64,000 nt of DNA from Desmodus rotundus (GCF_022682495.2 NC_071396.1:17419735-17483734), one strand, 5' to 3'; positions 47,335 to 59,364 are shown, counted from the first letter of the stretch. Program-made: numbers and translations. Notes: generated by a model from the letters alone, not told the origin.

Positions 47335-47520
47335 CTGAGTGGTACAGCATGGGGAAGTGGTGAAGGGCCCGGGACAGATCTCAGGCATGCCTTTTCCTGG
47401 CTGTGTGACTTTGGACCACTGTGGAAGTGGGAATTCATTAGTAGCCACTGTTGTGAGGACTTGACAAGGTCATGCTTGGAAAGTACACAGAACAGTGCCT
47501 TCTACGTGTAAGTGCTGACA
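47335..47520 (+). repeat. MIR SINE
   Basis: GAGTGGTACAGCATGGGG, then CTGGCTGTGTGACTTTGGACC, GTTGTGAGGACTTGACAAGG and ACAGAACAGTGCCTTCTACGTG follow the MIR consensus in order from head to 3' side. The younger Ves inserted at its 5' edge. Confidence 0.65.
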
Positions 47521-49116
47521 GAAATACTGGTCTGTGGATGAATAAGGTCAGCCAGGGATTGTGACTGAATCACATCTATAAATGAGAAAGCAAATAAGGC
47601 CAACTTAGAGTTTTTAGGTCCCCCGTAGCTTATGCTTAAGCCCAACTGTGGAGGGACTGTCAGGCACTCAGAGGGAGCAGGGGGACCCTGTGTTCCCTGG
47701 AAATCCTCGGAGTCCACTAGGGAGCATTCCATCTCTCTGCGCCTCTCCTGGAGACTGGATTCCTTCTCTGAACAGATAAAACCTGAGGACCTGCAGACCA
47801 AGGCTCAGCAGGTACACAGAAGTCTCATGCTCAGGTTCTGGAGTATGACCATTAAATCAAAAGTCTAAAGACGGAAAGGAAAATCTCCTGGGCCCGTGCT
47901 CCACCTTCTGCGAGAACACAGGTGGCCCCGAGAATCCGAGAGGGCGTTCCTCTGGAGAGCAGCACCTGGGAGGCTGCAGTGCCAGGTTCCCTCACCGTCC
48001 ACTTGCCCTGCAGGGAAGCCGGCCGTGAGAGTAGGTCCTGCCCAGGTGCCCGGGACTGCAGTCCGCACAGTTTGTGAAGAGCTGCCAAGGACGCTACTTC
48101 CGGAGCCACGGTCCATCCACTGTGAACGCATTGACATTGACATTCTCGATTAAATATATTTCATGTTAAGTTCACTATGTTGTTTTCGCTAATATATTTA
48201 AATTTTAATAGAGAATCAACCAAAATCTCTAGCTTCCAATAACAAAGGAAACTAATTTGTAGCATTAAATTGGAATGAATAACAAAGAACCCAGATGGAT
48301 TGGGTACCACTTCCAACTTCTTGTGGCCATTTGGGCATAAAGGTGACCTTATTAATAGGTGGCATCATGCGCACAGTAGTCTTTATTCTTTATAATGAAG
48401 AACATGTAACCACGAAACTTGATGACTTAATATACAGTGTTAGGATAATTATGACTTCTGACGCATCTGGGGAATGACTTTCGGCAAATAGTCATGCCTC
48501 ACAACACTATTTTCCTTCCGTGTCAAGAAAAAAGTGAGAAATATCATCTATGTATAGACTATTATAGCAACCTCTTGTCACTTTTCTGTTTTTTAGCTTT
48601 TAGCTTACCTTGAAATTGTTTTTCCAATCTTCCTTGTACTAGGCCTATACAGAAGTAACCAAAGTAATAGCAAATCATTGTAATTATGGTATAGAGAAAA
48701 TAATTTTATTACCTAGAGAAATGTTATTAGAATAAATAATCTTCAAACTATTAAAAGAATAGTTTTAAAACAGTAAAATGCTGATTTTGAGAAAATTGTA
48801 AGATTTAGTATTCTCTCATGTATTATTTTCCATGATACAGGCAGCTTGTTAATAACTAGAATGCAAGTTAAGTATAAGCACCTCAGTTGTTCTCCATCTG
48901 CTGACACGCGATGTGACCGCTCACATCGTCCTGCTCTGGAGGACGTCTTGGGCACACGATTGTTCTTCCAGGAGTTGGAAGAAGTGAAGAAGTCAGGAGA
49001 GGAAAAGGGCAGGTCACGTGTGTGCTTGTTGTTTGTGTGTTCATGCTGCTACTTTCGCACATTCAACTGCCCTGTTTCTGCAGGTCCTTTTCAGTTGGAG
49101 CCCTCACCCACATCTC
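47521..49116. other. Unclassified, no supported gene
   Basis: No repeat or gene recognised. 47850-48150 is GC-rich with overlapping frames on both strands; 48150-48850 is AT-rich and repeat-poor. Confidence 0.35.
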
Positions 49117-49238
49117 ACCTGGGGTCCAGGCCCATGTTACGTGGAGGCCGTTTGGGAGAGACACTGCTGTTTCACAACCTGGGGTCCAGGCCCATGTTAC
49201 GTGGAGGCCGTTTGGGAGAGACACTGCTGTTTCACAAC
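49117..49238 (+). repeat. Exact 60-bp tandem duplication (2 copies)
   Basis: Bases 49117-49178 are identical to 49177-49238, i.e. two perfect copies of a 60-bp unit plus 2 bp, with mismatches immediately outside (C/A at the left, C/A at the right). The unit begins ACCTGGGGTCCAGGCCC and ends GCTGTTTCACA. The absence of any difference suggests a recent duplication or an assembly effect. Being a multiple of three, it gives a repeated 20-residue block in a chance open frame (48846-49262). Confidence 0.95.
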
Positions 49239-50325
49239 ACAGACCACGCACATCCTGGCTGACGTCTTCCACCGGGTCCTCCCATCGCCTCCTTCGCAGT
49301 CCTAACCTTGGCATTGTGCCTGCCTACTCGGAAGGAATGCCTCCAAGATGATGCAGTTCAGCTCCCAGGCCAGGCATCCATGTGCCAGTGGATTCACATC
49401 TTTGAAAGTCAGGGTGCTCCCCAGCTTCCCCTCTGCTCGTCCCCTGCCATGGGGGCTGCTCATTCTTAAGGCTGCCGCCTACCTTCAATCAATCAATCCA
49501 TAAACTATCATATTAACTGCTCCTGGAGGCTTCGTGCACATTTGTCCCAGCAGGTACTCATCGGATTTCACGAAAAAATTGCCTATTGTCTCTGTATGTT
49601 AGTTGTTGGCTTGTAGATATGTAAACAAAGAGGATGCGACAGTTTGGGGCTGAAGACTTGCACCTGGTAGAGGCTACAACCTTTGTTGCGCACTCAGTTG
49701 CTTAAAGCCAGACTCCTTACCTACCTAGAGCTGCAGGCGGGTTCCTCTCAGCCCCGCCCTGGCAGGGGAGCATGCCTGCGGGGCTTCCGACACCGTGCCG
49801 GTGACCGAGGGCTGCAGCGGGTTTGCTTGAGCCCAGGAGAAGCCCATGGAGAAGCCACTTATTTTCCACGAGATAAGCCATCCTCGTGCCCTGCTGCTGG
49901 GCCCGGCTTCTCAACTGCATCTCACTGCTCTGCCGAGCTCACGCCAGGCTTTGAGCAATGGCAATTCACATTTCTTGTTTTAATTTAAAGATGTGCATAT
50001 CATACACAAAAATAATTTTGGCGATCATGACCTTTTTATCTGGGTTTGCCATAGTTTAGAAGCATTTAAAATATCGTGTTCCCCTGGTGAAAAATAACAC
50101 GTTGCCTTCTCAGTAAAGTTGTAATGTGTGTGTAACACTGGAGGTTGCCATTCCATCCACACTGTACGCAGAGGAAGAAGATAAAAGGTTTTAAATGAGT
50201 CAGGAACAGTAGCTGGGCCAGCTGTAACCTGACATTTGTTAATTTGTTATAAGGAATAAAGTGTGAAGTTAAACAACTGAGGTGACACTTCTACATTAGT
50301 TCCAGTGTAACATGGAGCTAATTAA
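49239..50325. other. Unclassified, no supported gene
   Basis: No confident repeat. A 101-codon plus frame (49683-49988) in a GC-rich patch has no known domain. Confidence 0.35.
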
Positions 50326-50340
50326 GGTATATATATACAC

Positions 50341-50381
<41 letters not shown>

Positions 50382-50390
50382 ATATATAAA
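50326..50390. repeat. (TA)n microsatellite
   Basis: Uninterrupted TA dinucleotides at 50345-50377, flanked by shorter ATATATAC and GCGCATATATA pieces. Confidence 0.9.
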
Positions 50391-52229
50391 TATTTGACTT
50401 TCAACTACATAAACACGTGTTTTTAATTGCCATTTAATACAAGTCTGAATACTGATACCTAATGAATTTTTATGAAGTTTCTTGTAGTTGCATGGTGATA
50501 TATTTCTTTAAATATTTTTTATGGAGAAAGTGGCCCGATGTGTTTCTACAGTAATAAATTGGTAAAATTAGATATGGTAATTTTTTCAAGAAACTTAAAT
50601 AATAGTTGGGACTGTTTTTTTAATGATATGTGAATAACATTTTAAATACAAAATGTTGCTTGCAAATTGGAATAACAAGGTAGGAGTAGGATATTCTCAA
50701 CTAGAGAAGAAAAATGTAATAATGAAATCAGAGTATAGTGACAAAAGAAACTACATTTTTTAAACTGTGCTGTGCAGATTGTTTTCAGTTTCCCACTAGT
50801 GAAGTAAAAGTTGTAGCATGAACTGTATTATCAGGATGCTTGCCAAGATTTTTCTTTTTTAATGAACTCCTTTGATTCGTATTGCCTCAGAGGGAGCGGG
50901 GCACAGAAGCTGGATGAAGCACCGCCTCAGCTTGCGGCTCCTCTTTCCTTGCAGACTGTCGGCCTGCACTGCTGGGCTGGGGCCTGGGAGGGCGGTCCAG
51001 ACTCACTTAGAAAATAAGACGACATCGGCAATGCCGCACTTCAGAGCCACACTCCCGGGACACGTAGACCCCGATGCTGGTTTCCCAGTGTCGCCTGTGC
51101 AAGCAAAGCAAGGTGCTTGTTAGTTACCTAATTAACTGTAAATATTTGACAAGAGGCAGCCATCAAATTTAAACTCCTAGACCATTGCTTATTAGGTCCC
51201 TATGTTTTGTCCACTTAAGTGAAAATATCTTTTGAAGATGCAAGTGATTTTATCAAAAATTGTTTTGGAGTGCGTTAATTTTGAAGACAAAATTGGATGT
51301 GTTCGTTGACTTTCATTTTGAGTGGATTTAATTCAGAAACAATTTGTGAATTATCCAGCTATTTAAATTAAATTTTTTCAAGTAGTTTATTTACATACCT
51401 TAAAACTCTTAAACTTAAATTTTGTCTTACTAATGCATATTTAGAATGTAATTAATATTTTTAAATTTATGTTTGTGCTTTATCTTCAACTACATCCTGT
51501 CTAAATTAAATGAATGGTAAAAAAAAATCTTCGAGCTGAGGCAATAGATGTTCACTGTAATAGAAATGACGATATTGTCCAATTACCTATTTTTAATGTC
51601 CACCAGATAGTATCTGTTTATTATCAGATGGCAATAATCTGATTATCAGATGATGATATAAAAGTTCTTCCTCTTTTTAATATATTTTAACAATCTCTAA
51701 TTTTTTCTCAAAACTAAGAACATTAAGAACAGAGGAAAATGTATATTTTAGGCTTAATATTGTATATCATATCGTAACTTAGAAAATGTATCATTGCCTT
51801 CTTTTCATCACCTACATTGTAGAATATAAAACACACAGGAAAGACTCTAGTTCAAAAAATTTGTTACATAAGCTCATTACCACAGGGAAAAGAGGATCAT
51901 TCTTCTTGCCAGAATTATCAGAATTTTCTATAATCAGTGCACATGTAAAGTAACATAAATATGTTGTGTTTAAAAATTTTAGTTTCCTTTGTTTGCCTTT
52001 GCATTTTAATTTTTTGGATGTTAATTAGTTAATTCATTTATTTATTTTTGACACTACAGATTTCAACTAATTAATTATGCCTGGCCTGCTTGTTTAGACC
52101 GATTTCCATAGTTTTTACTTCAAATTTGCATGCTATTGCTCAGGGGTTTTGGGACTGGAACAGCACTTCAGAGGCACAGTCTCAGCTTTCAGAGACAGGT
52201 ACTCACGACGTTGGATAAAAACAAGACCA
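50391..52229. other. Repeat-poor AT-rich sequence
   Basis: About 1.8 kb with no recognised transposon except possibly trivial A/T runs. It includes a GATA/E-box motif cluster at 51604-51655. The GC-rich island 50880-51120 has a chance 83-codon frame. Candidate single-copy DNA. Confidence 0.4.
51604..51655. promoter_or_regulatory. Clustered GATA/E-box-like motifs (candidate only)
   Basis: TTATCAGATG occurs twice (51621-51630, 51643-51652). Each joins a GATA site (TTATC) to an E-box (CAGATG). CAGATAGTATCTG at 51604-51616 has two GATA sites in opposite orientation. GATA factors and bHLH partners can bind such composites, but short motifs occur by chance and nothing here shows activity. Confidence 0.25.
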
Positions 52230-52400
52230 TCAATAATGATGATGGTATCTAGCACTCGCTGAGGAAAAACATGCAGTGTCCAATTAGGTGACAGGAATGT
52301 AGTCCAGGAGCTGTGTTAGGAACTTGAACTCCAGTAAACCTTCTCTTCCTGGCAGCCACGCCCTGCGGAAGGTGCTGTTAGGGTCAGTCTTCAGTCTTTC
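52230..52400 (-). repeat. Possible MIR fragment, antisense
   Basis: TCTAGCACTCGCTGAGG, then AGTCCAGGAGCTGTGTTAGGAAC and CTGCGGAAGGTGCTGTTAG resemble the antisense MIR 3' half, with high divergence. Confidence 0.35.
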
Positions 52401-52520
52401 CTGCTCTGGTGGCCAGGGGATCTCTGTCCTGAGCCACGCAGGCTGAGGTCAGGACAGACAGCAGTGCTGCGTAAGGGACACACTGCTTCCTCATTTGACT
52501 GGGCCAGTCCGTGCTGCAGC

Positions 52521-52752
52521 CACGCCACCCTCACACCTCACCCTCCACCTCTCACCCCTCACCTTTCACCCTTCACCTCCCAAACTCTATCCCTGACCCA
52601 CCAACTCCTGACGCCCACCCTCCACACCTCACTCCTACCACTCACCCCTCACCATCACCCCCACCCCTCACTGTCCACCCCCCACCTTCATCCCTCTATC
52701 CCATCCCTTAGCCTGGCACCTCTCCCTCCCCTCTTTCCCCTTCTCTCTATCT
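52521..52752. repeat. C-rich low-complexity block (CCCTCAC-like units)
   Basis: About 230 bp built from irregular CCTCACC, CACCCCTCAC and CCACCTTCA units, nearly free of G on the plus strand. The open frames across it (103 and 66 codons) are an effect of the composition, rich in Pro, Thr, Leu and Ser. Confidence 0.85.
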
Positions 52753-54544
52753 TTTTTGCAGTGAGGCCAGTCTGAGCATTAGCCCTTCAGAAACACAAAA
52801 GCAGCAGAGTCAGAACTAAGGCGGACTGCTGCAGCGTGCCGCATACCTGCCATTTTTTCTCTCCAAGGTCGGTGTTGCTTCCTTCCTGCCGTCAGGAAGC
52901 ATTGCACATGTGTTCTGCACTGGGGAAGGGAGTCTGGTTTGCACATATTGTTTCTTACCACCGTTGCCTTTGTGTTTCATGATGAAGCAAATTTAGATTC
53001 TAGGCCAAGCTGTGGATTATTTATTTAAATATTGTTTCAATATTCCAAGGAGAGACATGGTGTGAAAACAAAACACATTGTTTCTCCCATGGGCCTTAAA
53101 CATTTTGTTCAAATCACCCTATGAACTGAGATAAATGGTGAGAAAAAAAGTGTCGCCTAACAGAGCAAATTAACCCAGATGGACGTTGGGGGTGGGGGGC
53201 TTGGGGAAAGTGGCTCCGAGGAACATGCTTTTGAGCTGAGACTGGCACAGGGACTGGGAGCTCTCTTGCCTGGGTTGGGGGGGGAGACCCGTGTGTTCTC
53301 TACACCTGCAGCCTCTTTTAAGGTCCACTTGTTGAGCCTTCTGACCTCCCAGGTAGCAAGCTGGTTCTAAAGGGAGCAGGAGTATATGGGAAGCAAACCG
53401 TCTGTTCAGTTCACGTTTCTCTCTCTAGTACACCTTAAACAGACTTCCAGCTGCCATACTCTGTGGGTTACACACACACAGACAATAATCCAGATGCTGC
53501 TAAGGAAGAAGTTACCAAGTGGGTTATCAGATTATGGTCCAGACCTAGTTACTCCTGTGTTCTGAACTGTATTGTTTTAAATGAAGGCGAGTGGCTATTT
53601 AAGGGAGAGGCGTTGAATTATTCATTGAGAACATGACCTCCCCTGAGAGAAATGCACTAGACAGGCTCCTGAATAGCGGTTCACTGGGTTCACTGTTGAA
53701 CTACGAGATGTATTCATCACTTATCACTCATGCTCCGTCTTTATGCTTTTGATGGTCTAGTCAGTTGTAGAATTCAGCTTTTTCTCTTACTTGTTTTCTC
53801 TCTCTAACTCTATACTTTTAAATTAGAAACATCAAAATTGCCATCAGTTTTTGTCATGGAAAACTCATTTCTGGGAAATGGATTCATGAGCGTATTGTCA
53901 AAGAGAGGCCATGCATTTCATTGCTTAATCTATGTGCCGCGCTTTGGGGAGGCAGAAAGTGAAGATGGACGGACCTCGTCTTAGGCAAGTGGATGAGCAG
54001 ATGGCATTTTCAGACAAGCTTCTAGTAACCAGTAGGCAAACCAGTTTTAAACCGGGACTGGAGCCAATATGCACATCTCTCTCTCTCTCCCAAAACCTTT
54101 GACAAGCAAAGAACTGTACGCCCTGAGGGAGTTGACCGTGGTCATTTTTCCGAACGGCCGAGTTGAAGCAGTGCCCAAGCCCCTTGCTCCATCGGGGCCC
54201 CACCGTGAATCCAAGGCCCAGACTGCCCAGCTGTGCTCTCTGCTGTCTGTCTGGTCCTCAGGGCCTTGTGTTTTTCATGGGCCCAAACACCCATCAGACT
54301 TGATAATTTGGACAAAGAACTTGAAAGTAGCCATGTAAGACAATGTGTATATTACCCTTGGCATCAATAACAACATTTCACCTTAAGACCTTTCACTCCC
54401 TCTAGTAAGATTCACAGAGGTAAAGCAAATAAACTGTATGTAGGGGTGCAAAAATGGTATACTGTTTAAATTTTTAAAAGTTGAATTTTGAATGAAAGAA
54501 AGCTGGTGAGTTGTGAAGAGAAGCTGAGAAATTTTGTTTAAAGA
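52753..54544. other. Unclassified, no supported gene
   Basis: No recognised repeat or gene. The open frames at 53925-54203 (minus, 92 codons) and 54069-54338 (plus, 89 codons) overlap each other and show no domain. Confidence 0.35.
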
Positions 54545-54745
54545 ACATAGTCTTTGACAATAGGCACATTTAGGTTCAAATATTTTATTTTCTCTGCTAC
54601 TTATGAGCTCTATAATTTAGAAGCAATTTTTAAATGTTCTTGAAACCTCGATGCCTCATGTTTAAAGTTAGAATAATAACATCAACTTGTAAATGTTCTA
54701 TGACAGAGAAGATTAGATGAGTTTACATATAAAAATTACAAGCTG
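54545..54745 (+). repeat. MIR SINE
   Basis: CTTTGACAATAGGCACATTTAGG, CTCTGCTACTTATGAGC, AAACCTCGATGCCTCATG, GTTAGAATAATAACATC and GAGAAGATTAGATGAGTTTACA follow the MIR consensus in order, strongly diverged. Confidence 0.55.
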
Positions 54746-55369
54746 CTGTATGTGGTATTTGTTTCAAATTGAATCTTTTTCTTGCTGCCATTGTGTTGTT
54801 ATGCTGTTAGTATATTACACCATCGCAGGACGTCATTCAGGGACGGGTGTTACCTCCAGTTTCTGAATGGTGACTAGCCTGTGACTTTTAACATTTTTCT
54901 GTCAAACTGCATTTCAGATTTTATGCAGGTTTTTATGGGAAAGAAGTGAAGCACTAATGAGGAGATAATCACAGAACAAACCACATTAGACAATGTAACC
55001 AACATGGGCAGCAGCCTTAGCCGCCTGTTCACTGAGCAGAGCCTGCTCTTACCGGAAGACAACATTTCAAGTTTGCCCTATGGCCCCAAACCAAGAAATG
55101 ATAACTTGTATTATTTTAGCTAATATCTTCTTTTCTCCATACCACTATGGAGAAAAGTAGTCTAAAAGAGTATTTAAGTGAACTCTGAGTTAATTTTAAA
55201 GTATGTTTGACTAATAGAAAAGTAGAAATTAAAATCTTGGTTAAACTGGAAAAATGAACCCTCTTTATTGCATGCCTGTATCTGTTAGTTTGGTGGGTGA
55301 TGTAGAATAATATATTTATTGCGGGATTGAGACCTTGTGTGATTATGGCAGGAGTAGGGGGAGAATTCT
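54746..55369. other. Unclassified AT-rich sequence
   Basis: No repeat recognised. An AATAAA hexamer on the minus strand near 55310 follows sequence that could be an old LTR or transcript end, but there is not enough to name it. Confidence 0.35.
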
Positions 55370-56960
55370 GAGGAGGTGTGGTTGTGGCTCCCAGAAAATT
55401 CAACCACCTGAGGTGACAGGCACCTGGTGCTGGAATCCGCGAGGCACTATGGGCTGTTCTGCTGACGGAGCTCTGATGCAAAATCAGCAAGGTGGGCAAT
55501 TTCCAGGCCCCATAAAGGAGGAAATCAAGAAGATACCGGGGCCTGCAAGGACAGACTGTGATCTCTGAGGAAGATCTGGAATCCACTGGAAAAATCCCAG
55601 ACCATCTCTCACTGCATGGGACGCCATCACAAGGGTGCCCTGCAGGGGAGGCTGCTGCCGGGCCCAAAGCTCTGCAAAGCATCAGGGCAGGCTGGCCCAT
55701 GTCACCCGGGTGAGTGGGCCAGTGGGTGCAGCAGGGGAGCTCCGCCTGTGGTATGCACTGACCCAGAGCCAGGTAGGGAGGGATGGAGTGCGGGAAGTGT
55801 CCTCCCAGCAAAAGGGGTGCAGTGAGAAACCACGTCCACACCTTAGAGATAAAGCAAGTGGTTCTGATGACTTTATTACAGCAAATTGATAAGTCAATTA
55901 AGAAGACAGCTGTACTTGAGTAAACCTGAGATCCATTTTAGGCTCCTGTAAGAAAGCAAGCGCTAATTATAGATACTCTTCCTTGCTGGGTATTCGTGTT
56001 CTTCCTGCTCTGTCCTCAGGTCAGAAACTTCCTTCCAGCGTTCGGGTGCCTCGGTGCCACCAAATGTAACCTGTCACTCAGGCTGAGCCTGAGACCCGGG
56101 TGCTGAGAGGTGGGCAGCGCCTGGGGCCCGAACCTCTGCCTCCACTGGCAGGTGTCACACTAGGCGGACTCTAACGTGTAAGTAACACTGAGTAAGGGCC
56201 TTGGAGTCCACCACATCCGCTGGGCTCCTCGCTTTGGCTGCGCAGGCCACCACGCAGCTCCTGGGTCCAGCAGTTGGATTCCTCTCCTCCCCGGGACGTC
56301 CCCCACACAGCAGCTCCTGTCCATTTGCTCCGCACCAAACCAGGTGCTCCTGGGGACCGCCGGGAGCCTGCGTTCCAGGATGTAGTCGTTCCTGTAAGTC
56401 AGCCGGTCGTCCCCGCTCAGTTTGTCCGATCCGCGCCTTGACAACAGAAAGCGCTGAGCCGCTTGTATGACCTCCAGTCCTGCCGGTGGCACCGCCACCC
56501 AGAAGCAGCAGGGAGCCACCACACAGGTGAGCTATTCACTAGGCTTTTACTATTAATGCAGATTTAATCCAAATCTATACTAACCTAGTAAGTCCTCGGT
56601 CCAGCGGGGAAGAGCCTCCAGGCGCCCAGCGGCAGCAGAGGAGCCCGGGTGGAGCAGCACCTGGGTGTGTGGGGACCGGCCGCCTCGGCAGGGGTCTGGA
56701 GCCGGCCTCAGTTGTACCCTTGAGGGTCCGTACTCCACCCCCTGGGTCTCTTGAGAAGTGGTCCTGCTCTCCTCATGGAGGAAGGGGCTCGAGGGGCTTT
56801 GTGTGCCCGTCCCACGCGCCACGGAGCGGGGCGGAATGGTCTCCTGACCAGCGTAGGAAAGGCGGCCTCTCCAGTCTCTGCTGCCGCCGGGGTGGCATTT
56901 ACAGGTGTCTCCGGTTCGTCCAGCAGGGCAGGTACTTTGGGCGCTTCTGTGCAGTGGCTG
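55370..56960. other. GC- and CpG-rich segment of unknown origin
   Basis: This 1.6-kb stretch is much richer in GC and CpG than the rest of the window. Examples are CGGTCGTCCCCGCTC near 56405, ACCGCCGGGAGC near 56358 and CGCCACGGAGCGGGGCGG near 56817. It contains the longest open frame of the window (241 codons, 55116-55841 minus) and frames of 120 (56160-56522 minus) and 108 (56751-57077 plus) codons. None shows a domain I recognise, and frames on both strands are expected at this GC content. Options are a young or GC-rich LTR, a decayed pseudogene, or a true CpG island with an unannotated first exon. Confidence 0.4.
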
Positions 56961-59248
56961 CTAATTCGATCTGCAGTCCCATTTAGACTTCTTATGATCC
57001 CATGTGGATACAGAATGAATGTAGGTTACACAACTCAGTCTTTCTCTTTTCATTTACTTCAAATAGTTAATTCTTAGGTGCAACTAAAGGGTTAGTCCTC
57101 TGGGAGGGTATCAGCTTAGTTCAGCAACTACCTGCACTTCCTCCATTTACAAAAGTTCCAAATGATAGTGATGCTTACTGTCATTTTGTTCTAATTTTTT
57201 TCATGGAAATAGATATATAAAAATGTTTTTTCAGGTTTTGCTCAACTGAGTCATTAGTTTAAACTTCGCACTTACAAAGATAATAATTTCTTTTTAATTA
57301 TACAACAATCAAATGTTTAAAGTTCTATAATTTAAAATAAACCTCAAAGTTGAGCAGTTAATAGTATTATCCCCTGGGTTAGAAAATTCCTCTGAATGCT
57401 AATTTTGCCATCTTGTTTATTTCTGTAACGCGCTCAGCATTGTAGTGTGTTCTCCAGACTAATCTGATTGGAAGAAGGGTTCAGGGGTAAAAAGCTACAG
57501 TATCAACCTGATGAAACAGAGAAAGTCTCAGTTTGTGTGGAACGCACCCTGCACTCTTACACGGCCTGTATCAATAGCTACCAGTCTTGTTACTAAAATT
57601 TCAGAAATCACTCTTTATTTTTATTTAGGTTTGTTTTCCTCTTTAGCACAACTCCAGAGAAAAGTGCTGTCTGTAGAAACTTGGCAATATAAAAACAGAA
57701 ATATTTGAAATGAAGTATAATGTAAGGTACTTGAAGATTCATCTAGTATTGATCTAGCATATGATATGTATTTAAAATAAACTTCTGTGGTGGATACTTA
57801 GGGCAAAGGAAAAGGTTTGCTTAAAAAGGGATTTCAAAGGATACAAAACCATGTGGCTCATAGGTTCTTAAAGTAACCAATTCTGTAGTTGAAGAACTAG
57901 TTTCTGAAAATAGACTGAAGAACTTCTCCGAAGCAGTCCTGATCAGGCCGTTGAAATGAAATAGAGGATCTCAGACGGGAGTGACCGTTTCCTGTTCTAA
58001 TGAAGTTGACCTTCCAGCACCAATAGGTTTCTGCCTTTAAACTAAGCAGGATTTTGTAGACACTTCTTTAGAGAAATGGCCTCTAGTGGATGATACTTAA
58101 AAGTTCTCATTTACATTCTGTGATTTAAAAGTCTTTATTTACGGACACATTCTACTTCGTTTGATTTCTTTTTTCCCCTTTCTCAACTCTTTTTCACCAA
58201 AACTCAAACGTTTGGAGCCTCAGTGTTACAGAAAAATGTGTTAATGTGAGTAAAATAGCAGAACGGTGACGATGTCTTTGAAGATCTTTTTCTTACATTC
58301 CTCTGTCTCACTCCCGATTAATAATCGTATCTACTCCCATAGCCCAACCACAACCAAACCCAGCCCAAGCCTTTGCCTGTGATGACTGACTTCTGGCTCC
58401 CCTCATGCCTGGGAGTCCTGGGGCTTCACTGCTCGTTGGGAGCAATCACCTCCAGTGTTCAAGTTGCCGTGCCCCTCACTCACTCCCACTGCAGTGTCTC
58501 TCCAGGGTATTTCTGGGAGCTCCGCACAACTGTCATCTGGGCTTTTGAAAACGTCTACTCTTGTCATCAGTTGCTACCTGGCCTGACCATCAAAGGACCT
58601 CATCATGTCTGGATGATAAGGAACTCAGCACCTAGGCCTGGGTGCTCCTGCTGTGTCTCCCGGGTGTGCGCAGCTCTGTGGCCCCGCCCCACACTGGGGG
58701 TCTTGGGTGTGCTGGGCAGTGTGGGGAACAAGTCTGTAGTCAGTCTGTGTGCTTCTTCTTTCTGTCCAAACAAGTCCTGCTCGTTCCTGGATGTTTAGAT
58801 TTTCGTGCATACAGCGAATGTGTGGTTTTGATGTCTCTTTTACGAGACTTCATAAATCAGTCTAGTAAATGGATCATTCTAATAATTGATCCTCTCATAC
58901 CTCTCCTTCTACTCAAAAATTATTTATTTGCCCCTAAACAATAATAACAATACAAAGAAATAAATGGCTTAGGGAAACTTGAACAGACAGGTTTCACCAA
59001 GAGGCAGATCCGTCTCCCATGGGGGCTCAGATTCTGTGTCCCCGCTACTTGGTAACATTAGCATCTATGCCATTTCTGAGCTTTAAATTCTGAGTTCTTT
59101 GATCCTTTTCAAATCAACCGACATTTAAAATCATGTCAATGCATTGTCACTTTCTGCCCCCTCCCTCTTTTTTTTTCTTAAACCCACTGCCCTATGCAAG
59201 CCTTGCTTTCTCTTGTTTAATGCATTAGTTTTATGAAGTAGGTCTCCG
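56961..59248. other. Unclassified, no supported gene
   Basis: 57080-58300 is AT-rich and repeat-poor. 58340-58800 is GC-richer with a 141-codon plus frame (58373-58798) of no recognised domain, Cys- and Ser-rich, and overlapped by a minus frame. I do not call a gene. Confidence 0.35.
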
Positions 59249-59296
59249 GTGTGGGTGTGGGTGTGGGTATGGGTGTGGGTGTGGGTGTGGGTGTGT
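59249..59296 (+). repeat. (TGTGGG)n array, G-quadruplex candidate
   Basis: Seven GGG tracts at an exact 6-bp period (59253, 59259, 59265, 59271, 59277, 59283, 59289), with one unit changed to TATGGG. G-tracts of three with 3-nt loops meet the usual G-quadruplex pattern on the plus strand. The array ends in GTGTGTGCACACAC. It resembles, but is not, the TTAGGG telomere repeat. Confidence 0.9.
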
Positions 59297-59364
59297 GCAC
59301 ACACGATTTAGAATTTTGGAGCTAACAGTGACAATGACAGGTTTAATTTGTAAACCTATTTAGG

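Noticed and set aside
49117..49238. CRISPR-like or satellite repeat
   Set aside because: Only two adjacent copies with no spacers, and the context is mammalian.
55116..55841. 241-codon minus-strand open frame as a gene
   Set aside because: No recognisable domain. It is GC-rich at the start and becomes an AT-derived Ile/Leu/Ser-rich tail, with competing frames on the other strand. Best explained by chance, though the underlying CpG-rich DNA is flagged separately.
56160..56522. 120-codon minus frame as a conserved protein
   Set aside because: Parts look protein-like by composition, but I recognise no family, and an 89-codon frame runs opposite. Not enough to call.
59249..59296. Interstitial telomere sequence
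   Set aside because: The unit is TGTGGG, not TTAGGG, and the array is only about 48 bp long.
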